NCBI GenBank assembly: GCA_002900995.3
Contig: CM035307.1
Span: 3,906,001-3,970,000 of the forward strand
DNA: 64,000 nt
Direction of reading: 5' to 3'
DNA from: Ganoderma boninense
Taxonomy: Eukaryota; Basidiomycota; Agaricomycetes; Polyporales; Polyporaceae
Below the pieces are notes generated by a model. It did not search any database, was not told the DNA's origin, and saw only the letters and a list, made by a program, of their open reading frames with translations. The position numbers and the translations under genes are program-made. Shown piece by piece: positions 47,091 to 57,426 of this stretch. How positions within the stretch are numbered: position 1 is the stretch's first letter; each line of letters opens with the position of its first letter.

Positions 47091-47318
47091 TCTACTCAGG
47101 GGATCGGTTATCAGCGCAGCCCGTATGACCGCAGCTGCATCGACTTCTGGCTATAGGCAACACATGCATTAACAAGTGATCTGCGACGACTTGTACGCTT
47201 ACTCACATCGGAATCCCAAACTGGCGGACTGGGCTTGTCGGGGGGTGGCTCAAACCAACTCGGCTGCGTCGTTGTTACGACTTTTACGCTTTAGCGCGCG
47301 CCTAGCTATAGTACGACC

Positions 47319-48300
47319 TGTAACGACCCGTATGTCCTGCCCTGAAGTCTGGTCCGTGCGGCTGGTCCGTGCGCAGGCCCCAGAGAATATATAAACCCCT
47401 CAGAAGCTGGGATAGCTCCCCAGCTTCGAGTTGGTCTTTATCCCACCAAATCCTTCGCTTATTGCTAGCTGAGTGATCTGGCCTTATCATAACTCGAAGC
47501 TACCTCTCCCCTCGACCTACGGCGCACCGTTTTCGTTGCCAACCGTGGCGTCCTCATCATCCTCTACTCTCTCCTACCTCTCCGACACCCCGCCTGTCGT
47601 GCGCCTCGCCGACGGCACCACCCATCACCTCGTCCCCATCGACGCACTCACCCACTCACCGACATCGTCTCCCTCGTCGACACCACCCATCCCGATTCCA
47701 CCCCCACACTTGCGCTACCGTTCCCCACCACCTATCTACGACTCCGATACCGACATAGAACCCGAATCCAACCACGACTCCGACCACTCGACCACCGCCG
47801 TAGACTCCGACTCTGTCTACGAATACGACGACGAAGTCCATATCATCAACGTCTCCCGACTCATCAATCCGGCTCACGCCACCTTCATCCGCCGCCCAAC
47901 CCGTACCTCCCTGTTCCAAGGGATAGAAGTCACGGCGTACGTCTCACGCTCTCTTTACCCCATTCTTCCCGGACACGTCGTTTTCCGTTTCCCCGCCACC
48001 AATAACCGCCCCGCCTACACTCTCTACGGTATCATCGCCCTCGTCCAACCCACCTACTTTGTCATACACATTACGCTAGCCCCATACGTTAGCGGCATTA
48101 CTGCCCAGCTACACGCCTCCACACCCCTCGGACTCGAGGAACCCGAGTAGTCAGTGACCACGTGTCACAACTCGGCGCAGGAGACCCCGGTTAGCCATAC
48201 CGCGGTAAAACTGCTACTATAATTACCTATCACATCCTGCTTCACACGTACGCGTACTTTGCGCTTACATACACCTTCTTTGTCTAGCCTATGGACCCTT
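47319..48300 (+). mobile_element. 5' part of a retroelement-like unit with an unassigned ORF
   Basis: TGTAACGACCCG at 47319 resembles the start of many basidiomycete Gypsy LTRs and is followed by a TATA-like AATATATAAACC (about 47384). The right LTR boundary and a primer site are not clear. An ORF of 225 residues (47473-48150) follows, with a Ser/Pro and Asp-rich first half and a compact second half (PILPGHVVFRFP; ALVQPTYFVIHITLAP). I do not recognise it. Position and composition suggest a retroelement leader or gag-like protein; this is inference. Confidence 0.35.
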
Positions 48301-48563
48301 GGGATCAGCTGCTCGCCACATATCAATATCCATCCCCATCTCCATCTCCTCCACCAATCCTCCGCGCTATCTACGCGCGGGAAGCTAGGGAAGCACGGAG
48401 TGCCAAGGACTACGGCACTTTCAGGTCCAAGTACCCTCAGGCACCCGAATTGACGCATTCATCTTCGACGACAATCTCTTCCCCTGTCAAGAAAACCCCT
48501 GCCCCCACCGATACAACAGCCAGAACCCTCTCGGCTTCCTCAAACCCGAGTGGCACCCAATCC

Positions 48564-49059
48564 TGTCATGAACAGGCATTACGAGCTACATATATAGTAC
48601 CAGCCAAGTGTCAAGCCAAGCTTGACATTGCGTCCTTTTGGCGTAGCTGGTTCAGCGGCTGGTCTGTTCCTAACATAATGTCAAGCTTCCAGCAGTCGAC
48701 AGTTCGACTCCCCTTCTGGCAGAATCTTTGTTGTCTAGATTTGTCATAGGCTGTGACGTGACTTGGGATGTCACAAGGTCACATGCATGCTTGGCTGTGA
48801 CAAATAGAGACAAAGAGCAGGATAGGGGTCCTTCCGAACCGGTCAAAGACTGTCAAGGCTCTGACCGTCCTGAAGTGGGCGGCTAACCCTTGGGGCCACT
48901 AGTATATCTAGTTCCACGTGAGGACACGTGCCTTGGAAGGGGGGTAATGTCATGAACAGGCATTACGAGCTACATATATAGTACCAGCCAAGTGTCAAGC
49001 CAAGCTTGACATTGCGTCCTTTTGGCGTAGCTGGTTCAGCGGCTGGTCTGTTCCTAACA
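48564..49059 (+). mobile_element. TRIM: miniature non-coding LTR retrotransposon, 496 bp, complete
   Basis: Two identical 112-bp direct repeats (48564-48675 and 48948-49059), each TGTCATGAACAG...CTGTTCCTAACA, bracket a 272-bp internal region without coding capacity. A purine run ends right before the 3' repeat. The target duplication AATCC is at 48559-48563 and 49060-49064. This fits terminal-repeat retrotransposons in miniature, which depend on enzymes from an autonomous partner. The LTR ends form a 12-bp imperfect inverted repeat, and an internal hairpin is TGTCAAGC...GCTTGACA. No standard TGG primer site is seen after the 5' LTR. Confidence 0.95.
48933..48947 (+). other. Polypurine tract of the TRIM
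   Basis: TTGGAAGGGGGGTAA directly before the 3' LTR. Confidence 0.7.
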
Positions 49060-49288
49060 AATCCCACGTGAACCGCCAACGGAGCAGACACCAGAACCAA
49101 CAACTCTGGTACCTGGAACGTCTAACGCAGGAACTCGTACACGTCATCCGACCACTGAGCCCGTCGAACGTGCTGGAAGCCCATACCCACGAACCCGTCC
49201 AGAACGACAACGAGAACCATCCCCGCCCTGTTACGACTGGCTGTCGAGTAAGATCAGGGAGGAGGCTTGCGAGACGAGTAAGGGCGTC

Positions 49289-49388
49289 NNNNNNNNNNNN
49301 NNNNNNNNNNNNNNNNNNNNNNNNNNNNNNNNNNNNNNNNNNNNNNNNNNNNNNNNNNNNNNNNNNNNNNNNNNNNNNNNNNNNNNNN
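49289..49388. other. Assembly gap, 100 N
   Basis: Exactly 100 N between a plus-strand retroelement ORF and the 3' side of a minus-strand gag gene. One or two retroelement bodies are probably collapsed or missing here. Confidence 1.
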
Positions 49389-49621
49389 AGGAAACTATAC
49401 GGGGAGGAGTGCAGCGCGGCTGATCGCGCGGCCTCGGGAAAGCACTCGTAGCAACGGAAAGCGTGCCGAGCTGCTTTAGGAAGGCTGCCGAGAAGCCGTC
49501 TGGAGCTCAGATACGCGTGCGGGCGCACCGGGGATAGCCCCGGAACGTCGTGATACATCAGAAACCCAGCCGTAAAATGATGTAAAAGGGCCCTGGGTTA
49601 TAGCCGTAACATGATGTATCA

Positions 49622-52351
49622 TTACCACAACAGATGGTGATCGGACTGGGGGAGTTCCTCCAGAGGTTCTTCTTGTTCGACGAACTCGTCGATATCTTCC
49701 TGAGGGTCGTGCTCCCCTGGAGCCCTGGTCTCAGCTCCATCTTCGCCAGTCTCGACGAGGCGCTGCGCATGCAAGCGTGTGTCCTTCCCATACTGGGGAC
49801 ACTTCGGGTCGGTCGATATGTGGCCGATGCCGCCACATTTGTAACATTTGACCGAGGACCGTGACTGGTTAGTCGACGGTCCTGCACGTTGCGTCGTCGG
49901 TCTTGACGAGGAGTCCTTGAATTTGACAGGTCCTCGCTGACCTGTATTGCCAGTACGCGACGGTACTCGGTGGTCGCGTCGCGGTGGGTCCTGTCGAGGG
50001 AATTGCGCCGTCGAGCTCGACGGGCGACTTGGTCCGGCGCGGCGTTTGCCCTTCGCAGTTGATGAGGGCCGCGACGCAGGATGCGTGTTGGGCCGCTGTT
50101 GCGACCCTTCCCCACGACGACTGTGGAAGCTCTCCAAGGCTTCCTCAATCTCCCGGGCTCCGCTCACGAATGTTGCGAGGTTGTCACGGCGAATGTGCAA
50201 CCCCCGACTGATGGTGAGCTCCCGCTCGATTCGAGCGGGGAGCACTTGAAGGAATCGTTCCTTCATGGCTTGTTCATTGGGCGGTTGGAACATTCGTTCC
50301 GCGAAGTAGACCAGCTGGTCGTACAGTCGGGACACGCCGCCGTTATGAGGTTCGAACCGAACCTCTCCGAATCCTTTGGCGGCCGCGGCGAATTGGTCGG
50401 TTAGAATGAACCGGCGATACAATCCAATGATTGAATCTAGGTGGTTCATGCCACGACCATCTGGTCGAATCGGCGAGGTGACCGTCTGCTGGTACCATAT
50501 GGCCGCGTTGCCGGTCAAACTGGATCGCGTAAACGATATGCGATCCTGATCGTGTTGCGGGCCTCGGAGGCGAAGCGTGTCCAGGTAGGACAGCAGGTTC
50601 TCCAACCAAACGTTGAAGACGTCGTTGTCGTCCGTTCCATCGAACGGCTCCAGAGCCTTCAATTTAATCTGCTTAAGATAAGCAGGTGGAGGCTCGGTGG
50701 GGTCATCACCCAAGCATTTGTCGAAAATGCTGAAGATCATGCCGATACCGAGGCTGTCCCTCAGATTGGCCTGATCGACCCCAGGCATTGCCCATTGGTT
50801 GGTTGCCGCTGGGGCGGACGCATTCATTGAACGCGACGCCGTGGACATGGGCGCATGGGACGTGAAATTCACGGGCAGGTGGTATCCACCAATGGTGGAA
50901 GTTGCGCCACGCGGGGGTCTGCTCGACGATGCAGACGTTCCTTGGCCCTGCGGCGGCGGTGCTTGATGGCCGCTGATTGACCCGGTGTTCAGATGAACAC
51001 CTGTTCCTCCCCGCGGAGGTACAGACGCGCTGTACGGCGGATAGGCCGAGCGCAATGGGGATGGTTGGCGCGGCTGCGTGTTAGCATGATTGAAGTGCAC
51101 GCTGCGACGGCGAACATCCGGCGGGGGCCGTGGTGGACCGTTGGTCCGTCCTTGTGATGCCGGCGTGGAGTGCTCCGATGTCGGGCTTGATGTAGGCGTA
51201 TGCCAAGGTCCGTATCCAGGTGGATATGGCGCAGGCGGCAGTCTGGGGGATGGTCGAGGTCCATATCCAGGTGGATATGGTGCTGGTGGCGGTCTTGGAT
51301 GTGGTGCTGCCCTCGGCGACGGCCGACCAGGGTTGAAGGCGCGAGGTGGTGGGGTTGCTGGCGATGGTTGGCGTGGTCCAAACCCGGCAGCTTCCTCGCG
51401 CTGCTGTCGGCTTCTTCCTAGGGCCTCGTCGACGGGATCAACGAAATTGTCGGCTGGTGCAGCTGCACCACCAAAGGGCGGAACAGCCCCGTCGTTGTAC
51501 AGCAAGCCCAACCCCATGTTGGGTAAGTCATTGAGGTGGGTGTTCGCGGTCGCGAACACCCTGTTTTGGGATGGCCGGTTGGCCCCGTTGCCTTCGTGCC
51601 TACTGTGAGGAGAGTAGCCCGTGGACCCGCGGTATGACGACCCGTCAGCCGCGATGGTCACTGCGTCCTCGACTTCCTGCTCTTCTGCCGTCGGTGGTGG
51701 CTCTTGCTCCCATTCCAGCAGCTGGCGCTCGATCAGCTCGGCAGGCGTGACAAGGCCCTCCTCAATCAATGCTTGAGCAGTTTGCTCCATGAGCCCTCCA
51801 GGAGTGATATCCCGATGGGCTTCCGCCATGGCGGCACCTACGCTCGCGACGTTCCCCATGACCCTCATGAATGCGTCCACGCGCATCCGGATCAACGGAG
51901 ACTGTGGTCGCATCAGCGACCGTGGCGAGCGAGCCGGTCGCGGCGATGGAGCTACTCCTGGCGGGGCAGCGCCCGATTGACGATCGCGGTTCGACCGTAC
52001 CGTTACGTTCGGTGGTGGGTGCGATGGGCCACCCACCGGGGGGCTCCCTCTATATGAGAGAGATTGACGCACCGACCCCGGCGTGCCATGTTGTCTCGCG
52101 GTGTGCGAGGGGCTACCGCGCGCCGGTGTGGAGTTGCCTGCCATGCCTTGTGAGAATCGTGATGATTCTGCGGGCGGCACGCCCGGAGGCGCTTGCGAAG
52201 ACGTTGACGGGATCGGCGGGGACGAGTAGAAGCCTCCCGGAACCGTGGTGCTTCCTATTGAAGCGTTATGGTTCCCGGAGTGCCTTCTATTCGGCGAAGC
52301 TCGATTCGAGCTCACGTGGTTTTGAGTTGAGTTATGACGGGGGCTCGTCAT
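49622..52351 (-). CDS. Gag protein of a second Ty3/Gypsy-type retrotransposon
   Basis: One uninterrupted frame of 909 residues. The first 520 are Pro/Ser/Gly-rich and disordered with tandem repeats such as PPAPYPPGYGPRPSPRL. Residues 560-760 form the retrotransposon gag core (LKALEPFDGTDDNDVFNVWL; AAIWYQQTV; FLQVLPARIERELT), and CYKCGGIGHISTDPKC near 850 is a zinc-knuckle variant with an enlarged last spacing. Gag packages the RNA in the cytoplasmic particle. Protease, reverse transcriptase and integrase should follow at lower coordinates, but only about 230 bp remain before the N gap, with an open frame (from 49558) leading into it. The coding frame is intact, so the element may be young. 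The length is long for a Gypsy gag because of the N-terminal extension. Confidence 0.85.
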   Translation of the reverse strand: MTSPRHNSTQNHVSSNRASPNRRHSGNHNASIGSTTVPGGFYSSPPIPSTSSQAPPGVPPAESSRFSQGMAGNSTPARGSPSHTARQHGTPGSVRQSLSYRGSPPVGGPSHPPPNVTVRSNRDRQSGAAPPGVAPSPRPARSPRSLMRPQSPLIRMRVDAFMRVMGNVASVGAAMAEAHRDITPGGLMEQTAQALIEEGLVTPAELIERQLLEWEQEPPPTAEEQEVEDAVTIAADGSSYRGSTGYSPHSRHEGNGANRPSQNRVFATANTHLNDLPNMGLGLLYNDGAVPPFGGAAAPADNFVDPVDEALGRSRQQREEAAGFGPRQPSPATPPPRAFNPGRPSPRAAPHPRPPPAPYPPGYGPRPSPRLPPAPYPPGYGPWHTPTSSPTSEHSTPASQGRTNGPPRPPPDVRRRSVHFNHANTQPRQPSPLRSAYPPYSASVPPRGGTGVHLNTGSISGHQAPPPQGQGTSASSSRPPRGATSTIGGYHLPVNFTSHAPMSTASRSMNASAPAATNQWAMPGVDQANLRDSLGIGMIFSIFDKCLGDDPTEPPPAYLKQIKLKALEPFDGTDDNDVFNVWLENLLSYLDTLRLRGPQHDQDRISFTRSSLTGNAAIWYQQTVTSPIRPDGRGMNHLDSIIGLYRRFILTDQFAAAAKGFGEVRFEPHNGGVSRLYDQLVYFAERMFQPPNEQAMKERFLQVLPARIERELTISRGLHIRRDNLATFVSGAREIEEALESFHSRRGEGSQQRPNTHPASRPSSTAKGKRRAGPSRPSSSTAQFPRQDPPRRDHRVPSRTGNTGQRGPVKFKDSSSRPTTQRAGPSTNQSRSSVKCYKCGGIGHISTDPKCPQYGKDTRLHAQRLVETGEDGAETRAPGEHDPQEDIDEFVEQEEPLEELPQSDHHLLW

Positions 52352-52401
52352 GGATGGTGCCTAGCGCACTGTCCAATCTAGAAACCCACGAAAGCGTGGA
52401 G

Positions 52402-52618
52402 GAGTGTAAAAAAGTGTAATAAACCTTGATGTAGCCCAGTTCACGCACGCCCGGATGTACACTGAACCAATCTCTAGATTGAGACGATGCGTATACAATG
52501 GTGGACGTGGTGAAAGGCTACCCCTTTCGCCACGTCGGCGCGCGTCCATATGGACGCGCGCTACTCGCGTAGATACAATGTAGAGTCCGACTAATCTAAT
52601 CTATCCGTACTCCTTACA
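52402..52618 (-). repeat. Probable 5' LTR of the second Gypsy element
   Basis: On the minus strand, TGTAAGGAGTACGG at 52618 is the first base beyond sequence homologous to the A-gene upstream flank, so it marks the element boundary. A CTCCTCCA end near 52402 gives a 217-bp LTR, but the partner LTR lies beyond the gap, so the inner limit is inferred. The duplication would be CGAAG (52619-52623). Confidence 0.6.
52538..52561. repeat. Perfect 24-bp palindrome inside the LTR
   Basis: Half-site GCGCGCGTCCAT followed immediately by its reverse complement, with no spacer. The transcript would fold into a strong hairpin. Confidence 0.85.
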
Positions 52619-52819
52619 CGAAGCGTGCCGGGTCTTCGGTGAAACCATCAGGCTCCTCAAGTGGTATGCCTGCTTGAAACACGGATGTCGAACAGTCTAT
52701 CATTTTGAACGCTGACCATCCGCATAAGAGCTTCCGTATCTGGACCACTTCCAAGTCGGATGTGGATGAGCGGACTCGGATGCTCGTACGGATCGAGCCC
52801 GGTTGAGCACGCTAGGTCT

Positions 52820-52826
52820 TTATAAG
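52820..52826 (+). promoter_or_regulatory. TATA box of A4
   Basis: TTATAAG, about 110 bp upstream of the start codon, in the position occupied by TATAAAA in A1 and A5. Confidence 0.5.
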
Positions 52827-52936
52827 ATGCCCACCCCGCGACGCCTAACACCCCACCAACCTCGCTCTTCTCCAGCGATACCATCTCTCCAATCCTAAGT
52901 ACTATTCTTCCCCCCCTATCAAAGTTGTGCTCCAGC

Positions 52937-53638
52937 ATGTGCGACTTCGACGCACACATGCTCCGCCCAGGCGCCTTCGCCCGCACGCCCTTCGGCACGC
53001 CCTTCTTCGCCCTCGTCACCGACCCCGACACCGACGCCCCCGAGCTCGGCAAGCTCGAGGTGTGCGGGCGGATGCGCCAGGAGCTCGCTGCCTGGGACAA
53101 GATCCAGCGCGCGCGCAAGCTCAAGCGCCTCCATGCTAGACGGGCTGCAAAAGCTGCTGAGCACGCTCTGACCACCGGGCGCCGCGTGCGCGGGCACGGC
53201 TCCCCCAACTTCTTCGAGTTCGTAGACCGCGACGACGGCCGCTCTGCCGCGGCTTCGACCGCGGTCGCAGCCACGACGGGGCCGTGGCCGGTCGCGCGCA
53301 CCGCCGGGGAGCATGCGGCGGCGGACGTCGACTGCGAGGTCGACGGGTTCGTGCTCATCGAAAAGCACCACGCGACTGGATCTGTGTTCTGGAACCATCG
53401 CTCCCGCTCTGCCCGGCCCCGCAGCCATGGCCGCCGCAGGCGCCATCATCGCAAGGTGAGCTCTTCTTCAGAAAGCACGGAGACAGTGGGGTCGAACTTG
53501 TATTGACGTTACACTGTCACTCGGAACGATGTGTAGTACGATGATGAACTTGAATGGCTCGACGAGGACGAGGAGGGCCTGGGCCTCTGGCAGGCGTTCA
53601 TGGACCTCCTTCGGCCTGTCGGAGACATGGATTGGTAG
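52937..53638 (+). CDS. Family A protein, copy 4 (unknown function)
   Basis: Exons 52937-53455 and 53537-53638. The intron is 81 bp, longer than in the other copies because of a local insertion; 206 residues. The body is nearly identical to A1 (RRAAKAAEHALTTGRRVRGHG), whereas 5' flank and intron differ from A1. ATGSVFWNH and the LWQAFMDLL tail are intact. No C gene stands upstream; the upstream region is cut by the second Gypsy element. Confidence 0.87.
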
Positions 53639-54312
53639 GCTCGGACCGTGCTGAGATTCGGCGGGGCGTCTGGTGGGATGGCCGTATTCCATTGAACGCT
53701 TCGATTTGTCGTTAGAGCTAATGCGGTTGGCGAAGCGGTGCGTTGGAGTGCTATACTCGGATTTCGATTCGGACTTGGACTGGACTGTCGTGTTGTCGGC
53801 GTTCTGGACACGGACCGGTACCTGAGGATATACGGACTCATACTCGTGATTCGTTTTCTCGTTTTCCGCAGTAGGGTAGGGCGTCGAAAAGACGTATGGT
53901 GTATGTACAGTGCATGTCCTCAATGAACAAGTCGCTGGGGCCGACGGGCCCCGACCATGTCGTCATGAGTTAGCGATGCTCATCGGGACTGGGATCAGAG
54001 TTGGTTAATCCCCGTACGCACTCCCTGTTTACCGCCCGGCCGCTTGCATTCCCGTATCGCCTTCCTCATACTCAATAAATATATATGTCATTTGAAAAGA
54101 CAGCTTGTGGTATAGGTGGAGCCCGAGGCACATCAGTCGACCATGCAGATCGAGCCCGAGTCAGTGATATCATACGACAGCCGCGAAGCAGCGGCTGGCA
54201 TCCCACCTACCTTGTACCCTCACCACCATCCACTCCCATCTCATCCCTCCTTCACTGAGCAGAGCTCTACCATCTCTTCCCCTCCCTCCTCCTCCTCCTC
54301 ATCACCACCACC
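53639..54312. other. Intergenic stretch between A4 and B2
   Basis: Reverse-complement relative of 43981-44642. It includes an AT-rich AATAAATATATATG near 54075 upstream of B2. No gene supported. Confidence 0.5.
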
Positions 54313-55028
54313 ATGTCCTGCACCGCCTCCCAAGCCCTCTGCAAGTCCGGCGCAACCTCCGTCCTCCGGCCAGGCGCCGCCGCCCGTGCGCCCTTCGGCA
54401 CGCCCTTCTTCACTCTCCTCATCGACCCCGAGACCGACACCGGCACCTTCGTCAAGCGGCCGCTCGACGCGTGGATGATGGAGGAGATCCGGGTCTGGGA
54501 GAAGCTCCAGAGAGCCGGTAAGCTGCCCGAGAACAGAGCGCATGCGGCTGTACTCCAGGACACCCCTTTCAGTGCAGGTGACGACGGCGACAAGGCGACC
54601 GGAGGGCCCGTTGGCGGCGGGTCCGTCGTGGGTGGGGCGGGCTACCCCAGCCACTTCGGGCCTGGCGTCGATGGTCCTGGCGACTCGGCCTCCGAGGCGA
54701 CGGGGGCTTCATCTTCAACTTCCGAACGCGACCGACTCTGGCCCGACACGTACTCCAACGTCTCGGACTCGGACATTGACTATGTCCTGGACGGCTTCGT
54801 GGTCATCGACATGGCCGACGCGACCGGCTCGGTCTTCTGGAACCACCGCGGCCGGCGATGCCGCCGCAGGGTCAGTGTTAGTCCACTCCAAGCCTGGGAT
54901 CCGCCGTGTCGAGACACATCTGACACTCATTTGAAAACTCGAACGCTCGACGCTAGGCTGTGCGATGCATTGGGTCTTCGAGCCTCTGGACGCGCTTCCT
55001 CTGTCGGCTTGGCGCCGCCATGCATTAG
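54313..55028 (+). CDS. Family B protein, copy 2 (diverged A-family relative)
   Basis: Exons 54313-54876 and 54957-55028 with an 80-bp intron; 211 residues. The GTTAGT donor is kept in the same place as B1, after two extra codons. Motifs: APFGTPFFTL, WMMEEIRVWEKLQRAGKLPE, DYVLDGFVVIDMADATGSVFWNH and the second-exon LWTRFLCRLGAAMH. Differences from B1 concentrate in the acidic/Gly linker, and length changes are in multiples of three, as expected under coding constraint. Function unknown. Confidence 0.82.
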
Positions 55029-55941
55029 GAGGCGGACTTGGGGACGCGAGTGGTGGATGGCGACCTACCATGAGCCGAGCCAGTCCGTCGTTGGCGTGGA
55101 GAAGGAGATGGGGGGATTAGAGCAGGGACACTGGAGGGCTTGGACGAAGACTCAGGACTCAGGACAGCAAAGGATTGGGATTTCTGTATCGCCTGTGTAG
55201 TCAGCGTTCCAGGCTTGGACCACAGCGTGGTACGGCCGAGACGCTTACCCGTAGCACTGTAGTTGCACATGTAGTCACAGTCACTCGTATCCTGTAATAG
55301 TAGTTGCAATTGAAATGCTAGGGCCACGCATGTCGTTGCACCGAACGACCGGCTGCAAGGTCTGATATGCTAATATTGCGTCATCGGTAGGAGGCCTTGG
55401 TGTACGCCCCCTTGAGCCCCCTCATCTGTTAAGGGCGCATATAAGCAAAGAGCAGTTGCACAAAAATGAACATACATACGTGGTGATGATATTCGTGGTC
55501 CAGAACGCATTCGATATTCGAATGGCAGGACGAACCGCGATCATTCCGACTGGAGGCAAAAACGAGTCTTGCAGGTCTTGTTTGCGTCTCGTCATTAGGC
55601 AAGTTAGTCGCATATAGACCCGACGAGCCGGAGTTTAGAGAAACGAGCCCCACAGAGGCGAACTGCAAGGTGACGTTGTGAATGGAAATATGAAGCGCAC
55701 GATCTGGAAGCTGTAGGAGCCAAGCCTGCGTTCGTTTATGCACCTTTGATTCTCGAGCTATAGACCAGGCACCAGAGCCAGGTGATGTGTCATAGTGAGT
55801 TGCCAATTGCTTCATATTGCGTTGCTTGACAGACGATGCGTGGAAGATAATACAGTGGAGAGCAGGACAGAAGAAGAGACAGCGACAATCCAGTACGAAC
55901 CAACAAGAATCGTGCATGATGAATAGGCCAGGTTGACACCA
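55029..55941. repeat. Conserved B-C interval, right arm
   Basis: Counterpart of 42352-43258 and 4798-5209, containing the 3' flanks of B2 and C3. Around 55830 it provides the empty site for the chromovirus. Confidence 0.6.
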
Positions 55942-56759
55942 CTAATCCATGTCCTGCAGGACATTCTGAAAATGTGGTTGAGGACTGCCGTCAGGTTTAC
56001 AGGACGGGAATCACGTACCACGTCGTTGTCGTCCCAGGACCACCACCATTTCAGCTTCGTCTTCTCGCCCTCCGGCAAGCACTCGTTCATCGCCGTACCC
56101 AACAACTTCGCCACCTTGTCGTACCTATCCGGCCTCCCAAAGTCGTCGTACTCTTCGTCCATGTTGTAGTTCGTCCACATGTACAAGATCTTTGGGTACT
56201 TGAACGAGAACGGCCGCCCAATCTCGAGCCTCTGCCCCGTCGCACGCCTGAACTGGTTCACAACGGTGATACGCGCCATGATGCGCAGGTAGTTGACGAC
56301 GTTCTTCTGCTTGCAGTGGTCCTCCGTGACGTCTCCGAAGTCGAACTCGAGAGTGTCGCAGCCGAGCCACTGCTGATGCTTGGGATCGGTCTCGAACGAG
56401 ATGCGATGGCGCTTCGCGTACTCGAGGAAGTAGTCGTCCTTGAACGGCCAGCCATAGAGGAGCACAGGAGGCCGGTTCTTGCCGGTCCAGAGCATCTCGG
56501 GAGGGATGGTGGTTTCAGGTTTCCGGTTTCGCATCAGACGCTTCCACTTCTACAGGGAGGATAGTACATAACCTCTGGCCCACTGTGATCGTTGCTCGTC
56601 AGAAATACTGGCACTCACACGGATCTGAGCCAATGCAGCTGCCTCCGTGTACCGACAACCTGGTCTGGCGGGGTCGGTGCTGGGCTCCATCTCCAATAAG
56701 TATTGGGACCCCTCCCAAAGCGCGGAGTTCTTTGGTATGTTGCTCGGGATGTCGTTCAT
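55942..56759 (-). CDS. Family C protein, copy 3 (unknown function)
   Basis: Exons 56759-56619, 56549-56019 and 55965-55942; 231 residues. The second intron is 53 bp and ends TTTCAG. Sequence is almost the same as C1, with CDTLEFDFGDVTEDHC where C1 has CETLEFNFGDVTEDHC. Three intact copies with the same intron positions and mostly conservative changes suggest purifying selection. It is divergent from A5. Confidence 0.85.
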
Positions 56760-57426
56760 CGCTAGACGCGTAGCCAAGGCAGTGCGATAGACCAGATGCA
56801 AGCACTGGCTAAGTCGGAGCAAGAGGTCAGTCAATGTCGTCCAGCCACAAGCAATGCGCGCTCATACTTAGCGAGCGCCGACAGGCGCCGACCCCAGTTC
56901 ATTGGTTGGCGCCCATCTTCGGCTTCTGCCACTGTCATCGAGTCATGCCCAAATTTGAAACTGGGGCGCTCAGAAACAGTTGTAAGTGCAGCACTAAGTA
57001 TTTCAATTCATCTCATGAGCTGATGAAAGCATGGAGAGTATTCACTGACTAGCAGGTTCTATCGGGTCGCACTGCGTTCGTTGTCAGGCGCGAAGCACTG
57101 CTTGCCGGGTCTTCCGAGGTGCCGTCAGGCTCCTTGAGTGGTATGCTTGCTCTTGCTTGAGACGCGGATGTCTATCACCTGGAACGCTGACCATCCGCCT
57201 AAGAGCTTCCGTATCTGGACGACTTTCAAGTAGGATGTGGATGAGCGGATGCTCGTGCGGATCGAGCCTGGCTGAGCACGCTAGGTCTATAAAATGCCCA
57301 CCTTGCGACGCCTAACACCCCACTAACCTCGCACCCAAACCACCCTCTTCTCCAGCGAGACCATCCCCCAACAGCCTAAATACTATCCCATCTTTTCCAA
57401 CACCCCCATCGAAGTTGTGCTCCAGC
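56760..57426. promoter_or_regulatory. Divergent promoter region of C3 and A5
   Basis: Nearly identical to the C1-A1 region (11823-12482). The A5 TATA box (TATAAAA) is at 57288-57294. Confidence 0.75.

Larger units (their letters stand above)
48291..49288 (+). pseudogene. Retroelement-like ORF split by the TRIM element
   Basis: A frame starting MDPWDQLLATYQYP at 48291 runs into the TRIM at 48564. On the far side the same frame resumes (HVNRQRSRHQNQQLWYLERL) when the TRIM and one AATCC are removed, and stays open to the N gap. It resembles the N-terminal part of gag-like proteins (helical, Gln/Arg-rich), but no zinc knuckle is visible before the gap. The rest is missing. Confidence 0.5.

Noticed and set aside
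47319..47470. A fully delimited LTR starting TGTAACGACCC
   Set aside because: Start and TATA-like box are suggestive, but no matching end, target duplication or second copy can be found, so it is listed only as part of a tentative element.
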